Below the pieces are notes generated by a model. It searched no databases, had not been told where the DNA came from, and saw only the letters and a program-made list of their open reading frames with translations. Position numbers and translations under genes: made by a program. From Certhia americana (Eukaryota; Chordata; Aves; Passeriformes; Certhiidae), in contig CM031860.1 of the NCBI GenBank assembly GCA_018697195.1, forward strand, positions 60,122,861-60,186,860: 64,000 bases of DNA. The letters run 5' to 3'. Within the stretch, counting starts at the first letter, position 1. The number at the start of each line of letters is the position of its first letter. Shown here one piece after another: positions 25,397-36,720 of this stretch.

Positions 25397-27130
25397 AAGT
25401 CATAGGGCTGTAGATTTGCAGCATAAGTTATTAGGTAGCAGATTTTCCACTCTCTGTTTTCTATTTTCATAGAAGAGTTTCTGTGCTGTGTTCTGGAGTG
25501 TTGGTTAAAAGAACACAGACAGTGCAATTAAACCTATGATGAGTATTGATTTTTCAATTTGCTGCCTGAAATGGAAATTAAAAAAGAAAATTGTCCCAAT
25601 CTGACCTGAAATGAAAACATATTAATTTTTCTCATGGAAAAGAAACCAACCACTATGCCTGCTGTAACTCTGCTAAAACAAAGTACCTCCAGCCTAAACA
25701 GAAGAATTCCATTCAGAATGGAATTTTTTTAGTCTGCAATTGCCTGCTTGAGCAATTGGTGAGACATACATTTAAGAAACCTGAACCTTTCTATGCTCCC
25801 TAAAAATAGTATTCCTGTTCAATTGATCAAAAGAAAAGGAATTAGTGCAATTTCTGCTTATTCTGTGTATGAATAATAGCATGCTGCCATTTTGCTTTTT
25901 ATGTTTGTTTGGGTTTTTTTGTTTGTTTTTGTTCATTTGTTTGTTTTTGTTTACTGAAGAAACAAAGGACAGTGTGAGAATGTGGGATTTTAAGTCTTTC
26001 CAAGGTCATTTGTCTACAACCAAAAGGAGTAGAAACAGAGCTCTCTGTGTCATGAAAATAGCTGTCCCAGGATGGGACGTGACAGAGACTGCAATGTGAA
26101 CATGTTCTTTTACCTTTTACACAGCAGGGTTTACACATTTGGGAAAAAAACTCACCACAAAGTGTCAGCAAGACTGTGAATCCTGTTTGACGATTGAAAA
26201 TCCAACTCCAAGACACAAAATAATGGGAAAACAGATACCAGTATAGTTGTGTTGCTCATGGAATGAACTACTTTAAATAAGATTTTGAACAAATTAGTGG
26301 GTTTTGCTTGATTCTTGGAGATTGGCAACACTTGATTGATGGAGTATGGTTCATTGGTTATGCTATCCCCAGGTGATGACAAACCTTTAAACCTTTACCT
26401 GTTTGCTTATTTGTTTCTTAAAGGATAGTTTCAGAATATGGTCTGGGATCTCTATGAAAGTAAAAGGCAAGTAAAATCAGATTTAATCTCCATGTTACAA
26501 AGCTACAGTACAATCTAGGTTGGAGGTATGCATAGATTAAAGGAGATGTGTTCCTCCTTGTAAGCAAGAGGTTAATGAGCATAACCTTGAGACCTTTCTC
26601 TCTAGAATAATGATGCAATCTCAGCAGTTAATATATTAATAGTAAATGCATATCTCACTGCTAAGGATTTCAAATGTCTCTTAATCAGGTAAGCTTTCGC
26701 ATTCAGTGAAGGGAACCTTTGAGGTTTCCCTTTTTAGGGAGAATGGAAATATATATAAATATCTGACTAAAATATTTCCTTTCTAGACTTGGGAAAAAAA
26801 AAAGGGAAAAAAATTCCCACAAACCCCAAGTATGTCTTTGATAATCATGTTTATACAGAGTCTGAACAGTAGTAGTTTTGTGAGAGAGATTTTCTTTTAC
26901 TGGACTTTTTCTGTCTTGCACATTTTCTCCTTTTATGAAGTGTGTTTCTTTTAGACGTCCTGGTCTCATAAAGGCAGCTTATTTAGAACAGACCTGGCCA
27001 TCTGGGAGTGCTTTGCTATAGGCTAAGCTTAACTTATTAGGTATTGTCATCCAAAGAAAAACAAAGAGGCTACTAACGTATTTTTCATCTATTCTGTGTA
27101 TTTTCTATGCTCTGAGCGATTAAAAAAAAA
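25397..27130. other. Unique sequence, no gene recognised
   Basis: No gene recognised. A T/G-rich tract lies at 25902-25955 (listed separately). Open frames are under 110 codons and lack domains. Confidence 0.55.
25902..25955 (+). repeat. T/G low-complexity tract (GTTT-type)
   Basis: Imperfect GTTT and GTTTTT units run for about 50 bases on the plus strand. It resembles the 3' part of the 17.0 kb tract but is less regular and has only one GGG run. Confidence 0.85.
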
Positions 27131-27199
27131 TGGAAGGACGGANNNNNNNNNNAAGGAAGGAAGGAAGGAAGGAAGGAAGGAAGGAAGGAAGGAAGGAAG
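27131..27199 (+). repeat. (GGAA)n microsatellite containing an assembly gap
   Basis: Sequence left of the gap reads tggaaggacgga, an imperfect start of the same repeat. Right of the gap there are about 12 uninterrupted GGAA/AAGG units to 27199. The true length is unknown because the gap lies inside the array. GGAA is the core of ETS-family binding sites. Confidence 0.95.
27143..27152. other. Assembly gap (10 N)
   Basis: Ten ambiguous bases, inside the GGAA microsatellite. The round number suggests a placeholder rather than a measured length. Confidence 0.98.
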
Positions 27200-27892
27200 A
27201 CATAAAAGTGGAATGAGTTATCTGGTATTTTCTCACTTCAGGATGAGTTAAATTCAGTCTGTGGAGCTGCTCAGCTTTGTTTGCTTGCTGAGGGGGAAGA
27301 GGAAAATGGGTATGAAATGTAAAGTGTCAGCTGTGAGCTCACCCAAAGATGTGTTGCCTGTGAGTACCAAAAAGGGTGAGATGCCACCTCTGCTGAGGCA
27401 TGTTTGATTTAAAAAATACTTCCCAGTATCTGGAGCAGTAATGGCTGTTTAAAGGAAGCTGTGATGTCAGTTTCAGACAGAAAACAAATTCTCTTCAGTG
27501 CTGCAGCATTTGGATGACATGGAAAAGTGATTGCTACTGGAGTTTAAACAACACTTTCCTGGGTATTAGTGTAATTCTTGGGGAACTGGCTTTTTTTATG
27601 AGTAGTTGGATCAGGTTGCTTTCCATCACCTTGTCCTCTCTGCAAGATCAATCACACAGATTCAAAACCCAAACACCCAAGAAAGCACCAATGTGATTTT
27701 TCCTAGAGATCCTGGGAAGTTACTACCGACCCTGCTGGCAAAGCCAAAGGCAGAGCTGGGGACCAATCATATCAGTTTATTTTTTTCTTCTCTTCTTTGC
27801 AGGACAATAGCTGTATCCATCTTTCTCAATGTTCAAGCACTGTTTTAGACATTATAACCTCTAGAAACACAGTTATTTCAAAGTAAGAAGAA
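27200..27892. other. Unique sequence, no gene recognised
   Basis: No gene is recognised. A phrase near 27748 (ggcagagctggggacc) resembles a SINE core but is too short to call. Confidence 0.5.
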
Positions 27893-28520
27893 ATAAAGAA
27901 GGAGGTACCAGTTATTCAAGTGGGACTTACCTGTCACTGACCTGCGCTGGCTGGGCCTGATGCCCTGGTTGTCCTGTACATGCTGTGGGATCACACTCCA
28001 GATGATCTGCCCCATGACTTTTCCTGGCACATCGAGGTTCCACTGACAGGTCTGCAGTTCCCAGATCCTCCTTCAGGCCCTTCTGGTAGATGTGTGTCAC
28101 ATTTGGTGACCTCCAGTCCCCCAGATCTCCCCAGGACTGCTGGTAAATGACAGAGTGGCTCAGTGAGCCCATCCATGAACTCCCTCAGTCCTCTTGGGTG
28201 GATCCCATCCAGCCCCACAGACCTGTGGGACTCTAAGTGACATAGCAGATCTCTGACCATTTCCCTTTGGATTATGGGGACTCATTCTGCTCCCCATCCC
28301 TGTCTTCCACCTCAAGGGGTTGAGCACCCAGAGAACAACTGGTCTTACTGTTAAAGACTGAGGCAAAGAAGGCATTAAATACCTCACCCTTTTCTTCATC
28401 CTGTGTCACTGTGACTCCCCCCATCTAACAAGGAATGGAGATTCTTCTTAACTCTTCCTTTCTTGCTGATGTATTTGTAGAATCAGGGGGTTTTGATGTC
28501 TTATTGCACACAGGTAATGT
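27893..28520 (-). mobile_element. CR1 LINE fragment, amino-terminal reverse transcriptase region, degraded
   Basis: Read on the minus strand, this segment encodes the linker and first part of the CR1 ORF2 reverse transcriptase, broken across frames. From 28520 downward one finds traces of 'LLDGG' and 'VTQDEEKGEVFNAFF'-like sequence. An intact stretch SVGLDGIHPRGLRE follows, matching the family 'GPDGIHPRVLRE' motif. Next come an 'IYKKG'-like 'THLPEGPEG', 'NCRPVSGTSM', and finally a 'GKSCLTNL'-like GKSHLNN near 27910. At least two frame changes and internal stops make it non-functional. The catalytic palm aspartates, the carboxy-terminal part and the 3' untranslated region are absent. The family reads RNA back into DNA at target sites, and this fragment cannot. 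Confidence 0.88.
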
Positions 28521-29820
28521 GCTTATTGCAAGGGTTTTTTTCCTCTCCTGAAACAGCCGGTAGTTTCTTAGATTAAACCTGTGAGACTTTAGGGCTTTTT
28601 AGGTTTTTTTTGCTAACAAAATGCCCTAAGTATATATTGTTCAGTAAACCACCCAGCTTGTTCTACTCTTTACTGTATAACAGACTTTTGATATACAAAA
28701 ATCAATTATGATTCACACTAGAGACATGGGAGATATTTTAAGAGTGTAGAATTTAACGTATTTTTAAGGCTATCTGCATTCAGGCACTTTGTAGAAACTT
28801 GGGTGTGAGAATCCAGTCTGAAATATATTTTCCCCTAAATCTTATCAGGATCTCAGACATAAAATTCCTTCATTTCTACTGGGACCTCTGTACTTCTCGC
28901 TGCTCTCCCACATTCCCTGGAATAATTTCCCAGCAGTTCAGAAACAAGGTACCATTTCCGGCAAAACTGACCTTGGTAAAAAATATCTTTTTGAGAAAAA
29001 TTAATTGCTTGTCCCTGATGAACCCCTTGATCTGAACATTCATTGCGCTTAGGAAGTGGGAGGATTGTGGAAGAAAAGTATCTGCTGTTGGTGTGTGGTT
29101 GCAGCTTAACATGCTATGCCTGAAATAAAACACCAAGGGAAGATTTCATTCTGCTTTCTCGTTGGGGAGGAAAAGATTTTGAGAAAGCTAAAAACAATAC
29201 TGAGATTAGGCTGCTGTTGTTTCAGCTCACTGGCAGACGTTGGAGCTTTGGCTGAAAGCCCATCAACAGGACCAGATGTTTTAGTCTTGCACTTCCTTTG
29301 CAATGAGAAATAATGAAAACTGAGCCTTGTAAATGAAATGGGACTTTGCTGGTTTAATTCGTTTGTCATGTCATTATGATTCATATCATTAGAAAATCTC
29401 CCTGCCAGGGGTTCAGACCAGTAAAACAGGAGCTCATAAGGGAGCTGCTAATGGGGTTTCACAGGTGCCCTCTCATCTTGTTTTAATTCTCTGATGTCAT
29501 CTTTAGTAGCTCTCACCCTGAGAAACTTCTGGGAATCTATCACTTTTCCAAAGGTACTTGCTTTCTGGGAGTTCATTTGGTGTGGTGTGTGAGACATAAC
29601 CCCTTCCATTTTATATACCAGTCTATAAGAGCTCACAGAGGACTGGAATTCAAAGCACAACGCTCAGAGAAGATGATGACCTCCCCAGAGTTCTGCCCTG
29701 CGTGGGATGTGGAACATCACTGCACTGCTTCTGTCACCTGGGTCACTCTTCACATATTTTAGCTACCAGAGCATCCTCTGTGCACAGTGCAGAGGAAGAT
29801 GCCTCCAGGTGTGACTCTGA

Positions 29821-29834
29821 TTTTTTTTTTTTTT
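29821..29834. repeat. Poly-T homopolymer, 14 bases
   Basis: Fourteen consecutive thymines on the plus strand, in unique sequence. Confidence 0.9.
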
Positions 29835-31611
29835 GGTATGGAAATCCTCTTTTGGAAGTGTCTGTTTCTGTGTTGACTGTGTAAAGACTGTGGGCAGCTC
29901 AGAGATAACCAGAGTGAGATGAACTTAGGGCTGGCTTTTCTCAGCAAAACACAAGCATTCTTTTTCCCCTTGTTCTGTCCTGCACCTGAATATAAGTAGC
30001 TTTTTTCTTCTGGCAGGCTGTGCTTTCACACACCGAATTTTTTCCTTAAGTGACCTCAGGTATGAGAAGTGCAGTGGGTTTAAGCACCTTTCTTTTCCAA
30101 CACAACCAAACCAAGGAGGGAGAAAGCTCTAAGATGGTTGGAAACAGAGTTGGCAGTGCAAAAATCCTTGAATTTCTCCCTCAGAGCAATGTTTTTAGTT
30201 TGTCATGACTTCCTGAGCTTTGTTGAAGCTACAACTAGAAAGAGCCATCACAACTATCTGTCTGGATCCCTCTGCTCTCAGTTTTGCCCAGAGGCTTATG
30301 CTCTGAAACATTTCCTTGCTGGAAGCATCAGCCATGCTGCTTCCAGAACCTTGGTCTCACCAGCCTGAGGCTGTCTGTGATCACCAGTGCTGATGCTCTC
30401 TACAAACCCATAAATTCAGCACAAAACCCTTGTGCACCCTGGAGCAGTAGCAGCAAAAGCAACAGAGATAGGGCCATTGTGAATAACTGAAAGGTAACGT
30501 GGAAGAAACAGATGACAGAAACTTCATATGTTGCAGCAAGCAAATAAATTTCCTTTAAAAAATCAATATTGGAAACAAGATGAAATTATATATATTGCTT
30601 TATCTGTGAGAAAGACGACTTGCGTTTTTTTTGTTTGATGTTTTAATGACCCATATATATTTTTACCTCTATTTCACTGTGTAGTAAAACCATTTTAGCA
30701 ACAATACATTCCTTAGAAAGCCAGACTTTTGCAGGTTGTCCTGTCATAAAGAATAAAAAATTACAACATTTCACTCCTATTAAACATAGTTAGAAATGTG
30801 TATACTTTCATGAAGTCAAGTAATATGCTAAAACTATGCCTCAGAATATCCACATTGCTAAAATCTTGAAATAGAGGGAGTAGAATGTAACAGATTTGAA
30901 AGAGGGAAAAGGCTGTAAATGAAAACCAGGGAAGAAGGGCTGCAGTAAGAATATATGGGCACCCCCAAAGCCAAGCTCTGGCAAATGTTAACCAGTTCAG
31001 TCTAGCAGACTGTCTCTTGTGATCCTAAGCTCGGTAGCTTGGATGAGTTATTGAAGGGTATGCTCTGATTAGGGTCTGTTTTGTGGCAGATATGAAGAAT
31101 GGGATTTCTAGCAGTCCTTTAGCTCCCTTCCCTGAATACCTTCAGCTGGCTTCAGTAGCTGCTGCGTTCAGTGGAGACTGCGGCTTTTCCTGTCTGCACA
31201 TATTTGGTCACAATGGATATTTTTAAGGAGAGAATGCTAAGGACAATCAGTTATTGAGGCTTTGGAGTTCCCCTATTCTACATATAATAGAACATTATAC
31301 AGGGGACAGGTTCACATTAAATACAGCAAATAGTCCTTAGGGTAAAAGGAGGGTGGAATGCAAATTCTTCCGTTAGCTTTGTGTGTGACAATTATATCAC
31401 TCATTTTATTTGCCTGCTTTCCTAAACACTTATTTCTTCTTGGAATTTGCTTGTGGGACACTCAGATGCTCTGTCATCCCATGAGGTCCAGTGACAAGTA
31501 ACACAGTTGAAGAGGGCTTTTCTTCTGGGTGTGAACACAGGGGCCTGGAGACAGCGGCAATTTGGTTGTGTAAAGGTTAGCATATTGTGTCCTGCACTTT
31601 AGGCACTATCA

Positions 31612-31635
31612 TAAAAAAAAAAAATAATAATAAAT
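31612..31635. repeat. A-rich/TAA short repeat
   Basis: Twelve adenines are followed by three to four TAA units. Confidence 0.85.
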
Positions 31636-32514
31636 AGCAGCATAGAGTTTGGTGATCAGCATTGCCAATTTCCCAAGGTATTTTGGGGAAGGAGGGTAGA
31701 GAAAAGAGATTGATCAGCCTTGCTGTAACATATGTTAAGGGAAAAAGGATCCAGATTTGTTTCTCCTCTGTCCTTTGTCATGTCAGAGCCATCATATTAG
31801 ATTGAGTAACTTCTACCCACATCCAAGTGCCTGTTTCCATGAAAATCTGGGGGACTCTTCAGGAGTTAGGAACCCACCATTTCCTTTAGCAATTCTTTTC
31901 CTCAGACTTACCCACTCTGTCAGATAATTGTGACATATTTCTTGTTGGGATGTCTTTGTCTTTAACTTTCAGTCATTCTGTGTTATATTAAAAAGTCTTT
32001 TGATATCTGATATATACTGTCTTTAAAGAAAAGGTGTAGTCTTTTCGACGCTGAAATCATATCTCCCCCCTTGATCTTTTTGAGGACTTCAGAAGAGTGA
32101 GTGCCTGACATTTCTCTGCAAGGCACATTTTCCCAGCTCTCCAAACATCAAGACTTGTGTGTGCATCCATGCTCTGAATTTTTGTGAGTGTTGGTATTGA
32201 AAACACTAAAATATGTGCCCAAGATTTGGTATTACATTTTGCACAATAATTGTGTTTCTGTACATGCATATGTAGAAAATAGAAAGCTAAGACACAATAT
32301 GTGTTAGGGACAAGAAGATGAAAGGAACATCTTTGTACCTGTTGTACATTAAATCCTTAGTCTTAGAAGTTATTTTTCCCCATCTAAGTCTTGTAATGCT
32401 GGATAGAAAGGCATCAGGCACTGTTCATTTTTAAAGAAATAAGGAAAGCAATATTTTCGTCACATTCTTTTCCCACAAAAGTTTTGATGTTTTATGACTT
32501 GCATCCTTCCACTC

Positions 32515-33130
32515 TTCTTTCCCCCAAGCAATTTGCTTAAATGATGTTTTGGCAGCTTGTGGTATAATCAAATGTTTTATTCAAATAGCTGACAAACAGT
32601 TGGGAGAAAATGGGCCATTGTTAAATATTTTACATGGTAATGTTTTCCTGAAAAGCTGGGCACCTGCCTGCTGGAGTCCTCTATGATTCCCAGGAGAAGT
32701 CCACAGAAACAGGAGTCAGACTGCTGATTAAGCAACATTTAAATAACAGAAATAAAATCCTCACATTTTCGCATTGCATTTCAAAGAAATAAAGAAGGCC
32801 ATAAAGCTGTCCTCATTGCAGTGAGCTAACCCCATGTGTGGGAACATTATGCTGTTTCTTACACACCATTCGGGTTAGAACATTATTGAAAATTGCAAAG
32901 CCATTTACATCCTGTCTGGAAGGAAAAAAAAAAAAAAGCTGCATTTTTCTCCTTAATGTAATCCAAAACATTACAAACCACAGACAAATATAATGGCAAC
33001 ACTGACAAACATTTACTCACAGTGTCACTGGGACATCATTGATGGTTTAACTGCAGCTAGAAGTGATTAAATATGCTGCTTCTAATAATTTCTCAGGGTA
33101 TGGTGGCTCTATAATATTGCACACAGGAAC
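32515..33130. promoter_or_regulatory. Candidate conserved non-coding element (unproven)
   Basis: Non-repetitive A/T-rich sequence with few stop-free frames and many words of the kind found in developmental enhancers. These include several ATTA/TAAT homeodomain cores (gtgattaaatatgc, ctaataattt), ATTGCAT/TTTCAAAG-type words and an AACAT/ACAAAC-rich block. The composition resembles vertebrate conserved non-coding elements. I cannot align it, so the call rests on texture alone. A 14-base A run at 32924-32937 interrupts it. Confidence 0.22.
32924..32937. repeat. Poly-A homopolymer, 14 bases
   Basis: Fourteen consecutive adenines after AGG, within otherwise complex sequence. Confidence 0.9.
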
Positions 33131-34914
33131 ATTTCAACATGTGTAAAATCTTATCCCTACTAAGGGCACATCAAGATGAAGGTGCTACAAGATATGTGAT
33201 TCTCCTTGGCAAACAGCAGCAGCAGGACTGAGGGGGGGGATGCGACTTTACCTCCATTAAATGCTTTAATTAGACAGACCCTGGAATGCTGTGTCTGTAC
33301 TATCCATATCTTAGTAAAGATATTAGGAGATGGGAGAGAGGTCAAGGGAAAAAAAATAGAAAAGATTTTATTGCGGTGAAATGTTTTTCACAGCCAAAGA
33401 AAATAATTTGTAATGAGAGATTTATGAAGAAAGTCCTTAGGTTATCAGAAAAAGTCTGAAAACAAAGGTCAAGAGATGAAGTAATTTCAGTCTCTATGTT
33501 CTTTCACACAGAAAAGTACTGAGACCAATCAGACTTCCACTCTTATGAATAGAGACATGGCCCAGTTGAAGCCAGACATATTTTTACAGAAGGACAATTA
33601 ACCTTTGTGAAAATTTCCCATGCAAAATGTCTGGTCTCTCCACCTCCTGCCATTCCTGGGAAGTGACTTAAGCCACTGCTTGCCCTCCGACCTGCAGTGA
33701 GCAAAGATGTCACTGGACCCACTTGTGGGACAAGAGAGCAAGTGTCTGTGTCACATGGACACACTGATACAAGGATGCTCTGCTCTCCAAGCCCACAAAT
33801 GAAAAATGAACTGCAAACGTACTGCCTCTGCAGAGATCCAGCAACAGTCGTGAGGGTGACTCCTATGTGGTGGTCAAATCCAGTTTAGGTCTGTGTTCTT
33901 TCCCTTTTGGGAGGAATTGCATGTGTCTGTCATCACTGCAATGGAATCCAATGTTTTAATATGGAGACCAAACAAATCTCAAGAGAACTTTTCTGAATGC
34001 AAAACTTACACGTGTATCCCACTCCTTCATGCATTTATGGATTAACTTCAACATGGGGCAAAGGTGCTACATTTCATTTGTCACCTCTTTACTGATCAAG
34101 AGCAACCCCCACACCCAAGGAATATGACTTAATTCTTGACCTAAGGACTTCTGCAGTGGCTGAGGCAATGGAAGAGAGAAATCCATAATGACCTGTTTAT
34201 TCAGTAGAAGAACAGTAGTTTCTTTCTGTCAGCAACAGAAACAGAAAATCTTTGTAAGTATACACATATACAAGGCAACTGCTTCCAACCAAACAGCTTG
34301 AGTGCCAATACTTAGAGATGGGACACAGGGCTGCCTTTTATTAGTCTGTTAAAACACAAATGCAGCTCCTAAATAAGACTGTTATTTTGGCTGTGAGATC
34401 TAACCCGAGAAATTGCCTGCGCAACAAATACGATACTCATCCAATTTCTACATATGAATAGGGAGTAACTATAACTCACAAGGAAAACATCCATGTAAGC
34501 GTCTGAATTTTGCAAGTGCCTATTTTATTTAAATATTTATAGTACTTTGAAAAGTGTTGGACCAGTGTCACACAAACAGTTTTCCATGTGTCTGCCTGGG
34601 ACATTTCTAGACTTTGCAATGTCAAGCAAAAAAAGAACACTGAAAACTAGATCTTTATTTGTTTTCCCCTCTGCTGGAAAAAAATATTAAATGATCTAAA
34701 GCAGACTTTTAAATGACAAATGAGATCTTCTCAAGGGGACTGTAATATCTCTTTTTCCACGTTCCAGTCTGAGATCAACAGAAGCTTCTCAGCTCTAGAA
34801 GAACATTTGGCTTGTACCACAAACACACTACCAAGACACCAAAAGGTACAGCTGCTAAGTTGGATTTTCAAATTAAAAGGTAAGACAAGCTGTTTGGAGA
34901 GGAATGCTAACTTT

Positions 34915-35017
34915 GTGTTTTATGGGTGAGAACTGGGGCAGTGAGAATGGTTTGTCCCAGGTGATGGCGAAAGGCTGTGACCAGCCTGGGATGCAAATAC
35001 AAACCAGAGCTGGGTGC
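34915..35017 (+). mobile_element. Probable MIR-like SINE remnant
   Basis: The order 'ttttatgggtgagaactggggcag', 'gaatggtttgtcccaggtgatgg', 'aaggctgtgaccagcctggga', 'acaaaccagagctgg' parallels the MIR core ('ttttacagatgaggaactgaggcac', 'gtgacttgcccaaggtcacac', '..gagctgggat..gaaccc'). The match is diverged but collinear over about 100 bases. Confidence 0.48.
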
Positions 35018-36050
35018 CTGCAGTGTGAGCTTCGTGGGCTTCTGGCCTTGTCTCCCTGCAGGCTCCTTCTGCAGTGTGAAAGTGTTCAGGTTTGTTGTGT
35101 AAGGTCTGTCATTCTTCTCCCCTCCTCTCATCCCACCACTGGAGGTGGGCAGCTCTCCCAGTACCTCACATGTGAGTGATGATGATGGACTTCATCCAGT
35201 GCCTTCTCTTAAGGTTATATTTTGCATTTGCTGAGTCCCAGATCACGGGATTTGGGGATGTCCATGCTGTAGTACTGTGCACTGTGGTGCTCCAGGGCAG
35301 GGGAAGGTTTACATGGATCCACACAGAGTTACCATTGACTGTGCCTTGTACAGCTGTGCTGGTATGACACTGAGAAATGGCTGGGACAAGTCATGTTATC
35401 CCTGTGGAGAGATGTCCTGGTGCAGGGATAGCTTGGAGGTGTTGCCCTGTGATCTAGACTCAGCCTGCATTTGCTCTGACGTATTGTGGAGGAAAAGCAC
35501 CCAGTTAAATTGCCTTAAAATGTCGTGAGTCCTTAAAAGTCCTGTCATTTTAATTTGAAATACTTTGTGGAATTAGGATCTGAGCTTTTGATGTTGGCAT
35601 TCAAACACTGTGCACATCAGTGTTATTCATGCACAGTGATCTCGAGTATGAGGTGGAAAGTTGCATAAATATATTCTTTTTACAAATTTGATATGTGCTG
35701 CAGCCCACAGCAAAAAAATACACAGCTTGAGAGACTCTTTGAAAACGTGGGCACGTGTGTATAACTTGGCTGAAAGATCATGAAGGTGTTGGTACAATAA
35801 CTACTATAAATATTTGAAAGGTGTCAACATCGAGGTCTTGATTTTGCACACAGATGTCAGCACAATGTTTCCATTGATTAGCTGTTCTGTAATATAAGCC
35901 TGTGTATGGAAAACGTATGCTAAAAAGAGTCTTATACAGATCATGCCAGGATTTCACTTCCCCTGCTTTTGTTTTATCAGTCTGAGCTGACTAAACCCAC
36001 TGGAAGTTTACAGATATTTTTATTGCAAATTAAAATCAGGAGCTTACTGG

Positions 36051-36076
36051 TAAAAGAAAATAAAAGAAAATAAAAA
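36051..36076. repeat. Short tandem repeat, TAAAAGAAAA x2
   Basis: Two exact 10-base units followed by a partial TAAAAAA unit. Confidence 0.85.
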
Positions 36077-36554
36077 ATTTCTGGACTGACTGAGGCTCAG
36101 AACGTGATCATTATTTGGGCCCATTATTTCCTGGATAATACTCACTTTTGATTAAAAATTCAGCAAGCAGCTTTAACTAACCCAACACTATTCAGAGTGT
36201 TAATATGCCTTGTATGTGGACCCTGAACTGGAGTCTGTTCTGTCTAGAGAGCTACTTGCATTGTGTAGGTGTGCTCAAACCTCTTAGGAACACTCAGGAA
36301 TTTCAAATCTTGGTTACTGTTCATGCATTTGAGCTTTGTTTGACACTGTCCATCTTTGTAACACCTGTAGGTACAAAAAGCCACCTGTCACATTTATGGC
36401 CAAGGCAGGAGCACAGATCAGCTCTTCTGAGACTGTGTTCTTATGTTCCAACTCAGTAAAGCAGTTCACACGTGCTGCCTCGTTTGGTGGTGGAAAAGGG
36501 TCCTCTCAGTCCCATTCACTTTGTGAAATTTTCTGTTTGAAGTGCCATATCTAA

Positions 36555-36720
36555 TGCTGTCCCTAATGGAAACAGGTCTTCAACTGTGCTATTAATTATT
36601 TTCAGCCTGTGATGCTCACATATATCCTCACCATCAATAAAAAGCATTTTTAATGGAAAATGCTTTCCAAATGCCTGTAATTAGTGTTCCCTTTATTATA
36701 AAAGGATTGGTTGGAGAAAT
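36555..36720. promoter_or_regulatory. Candidate conserved non-coding element with a perfect 10-bp stem-loop (unproven)
   Basis: The segment contains two TAATTA/ATTAATTATT homeodomain-type words (36590-36602 and near 36679). It also has a perfect inverted repeat, AAAGCATTTT at 36641-36650 and AAAATGCTTT at 36657-36666, around the loop TAATGG. The stem is too short for a typical microRNA precursor. Enhancer-like texture is the only other evidence. Confidence 0.25.

Larger units (their letters stand above)
28521..34914. other. Unique sequence, no gene recognised
   Basis: About 6.4 kb without a recognised gene or dispersed repeat. It includes short homopolymer and TAA tracts (listed separately) and one segment (32515-33130) flagged as a possible conserved non-coding element. 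Open frames are at most about 92 codons. Confidence 0.5.

Noticed and set aside
27740..27770. SINE-core-like phrase ggcagagctggggacc
   Set aside because: Single short match without flanking MIR blocks.
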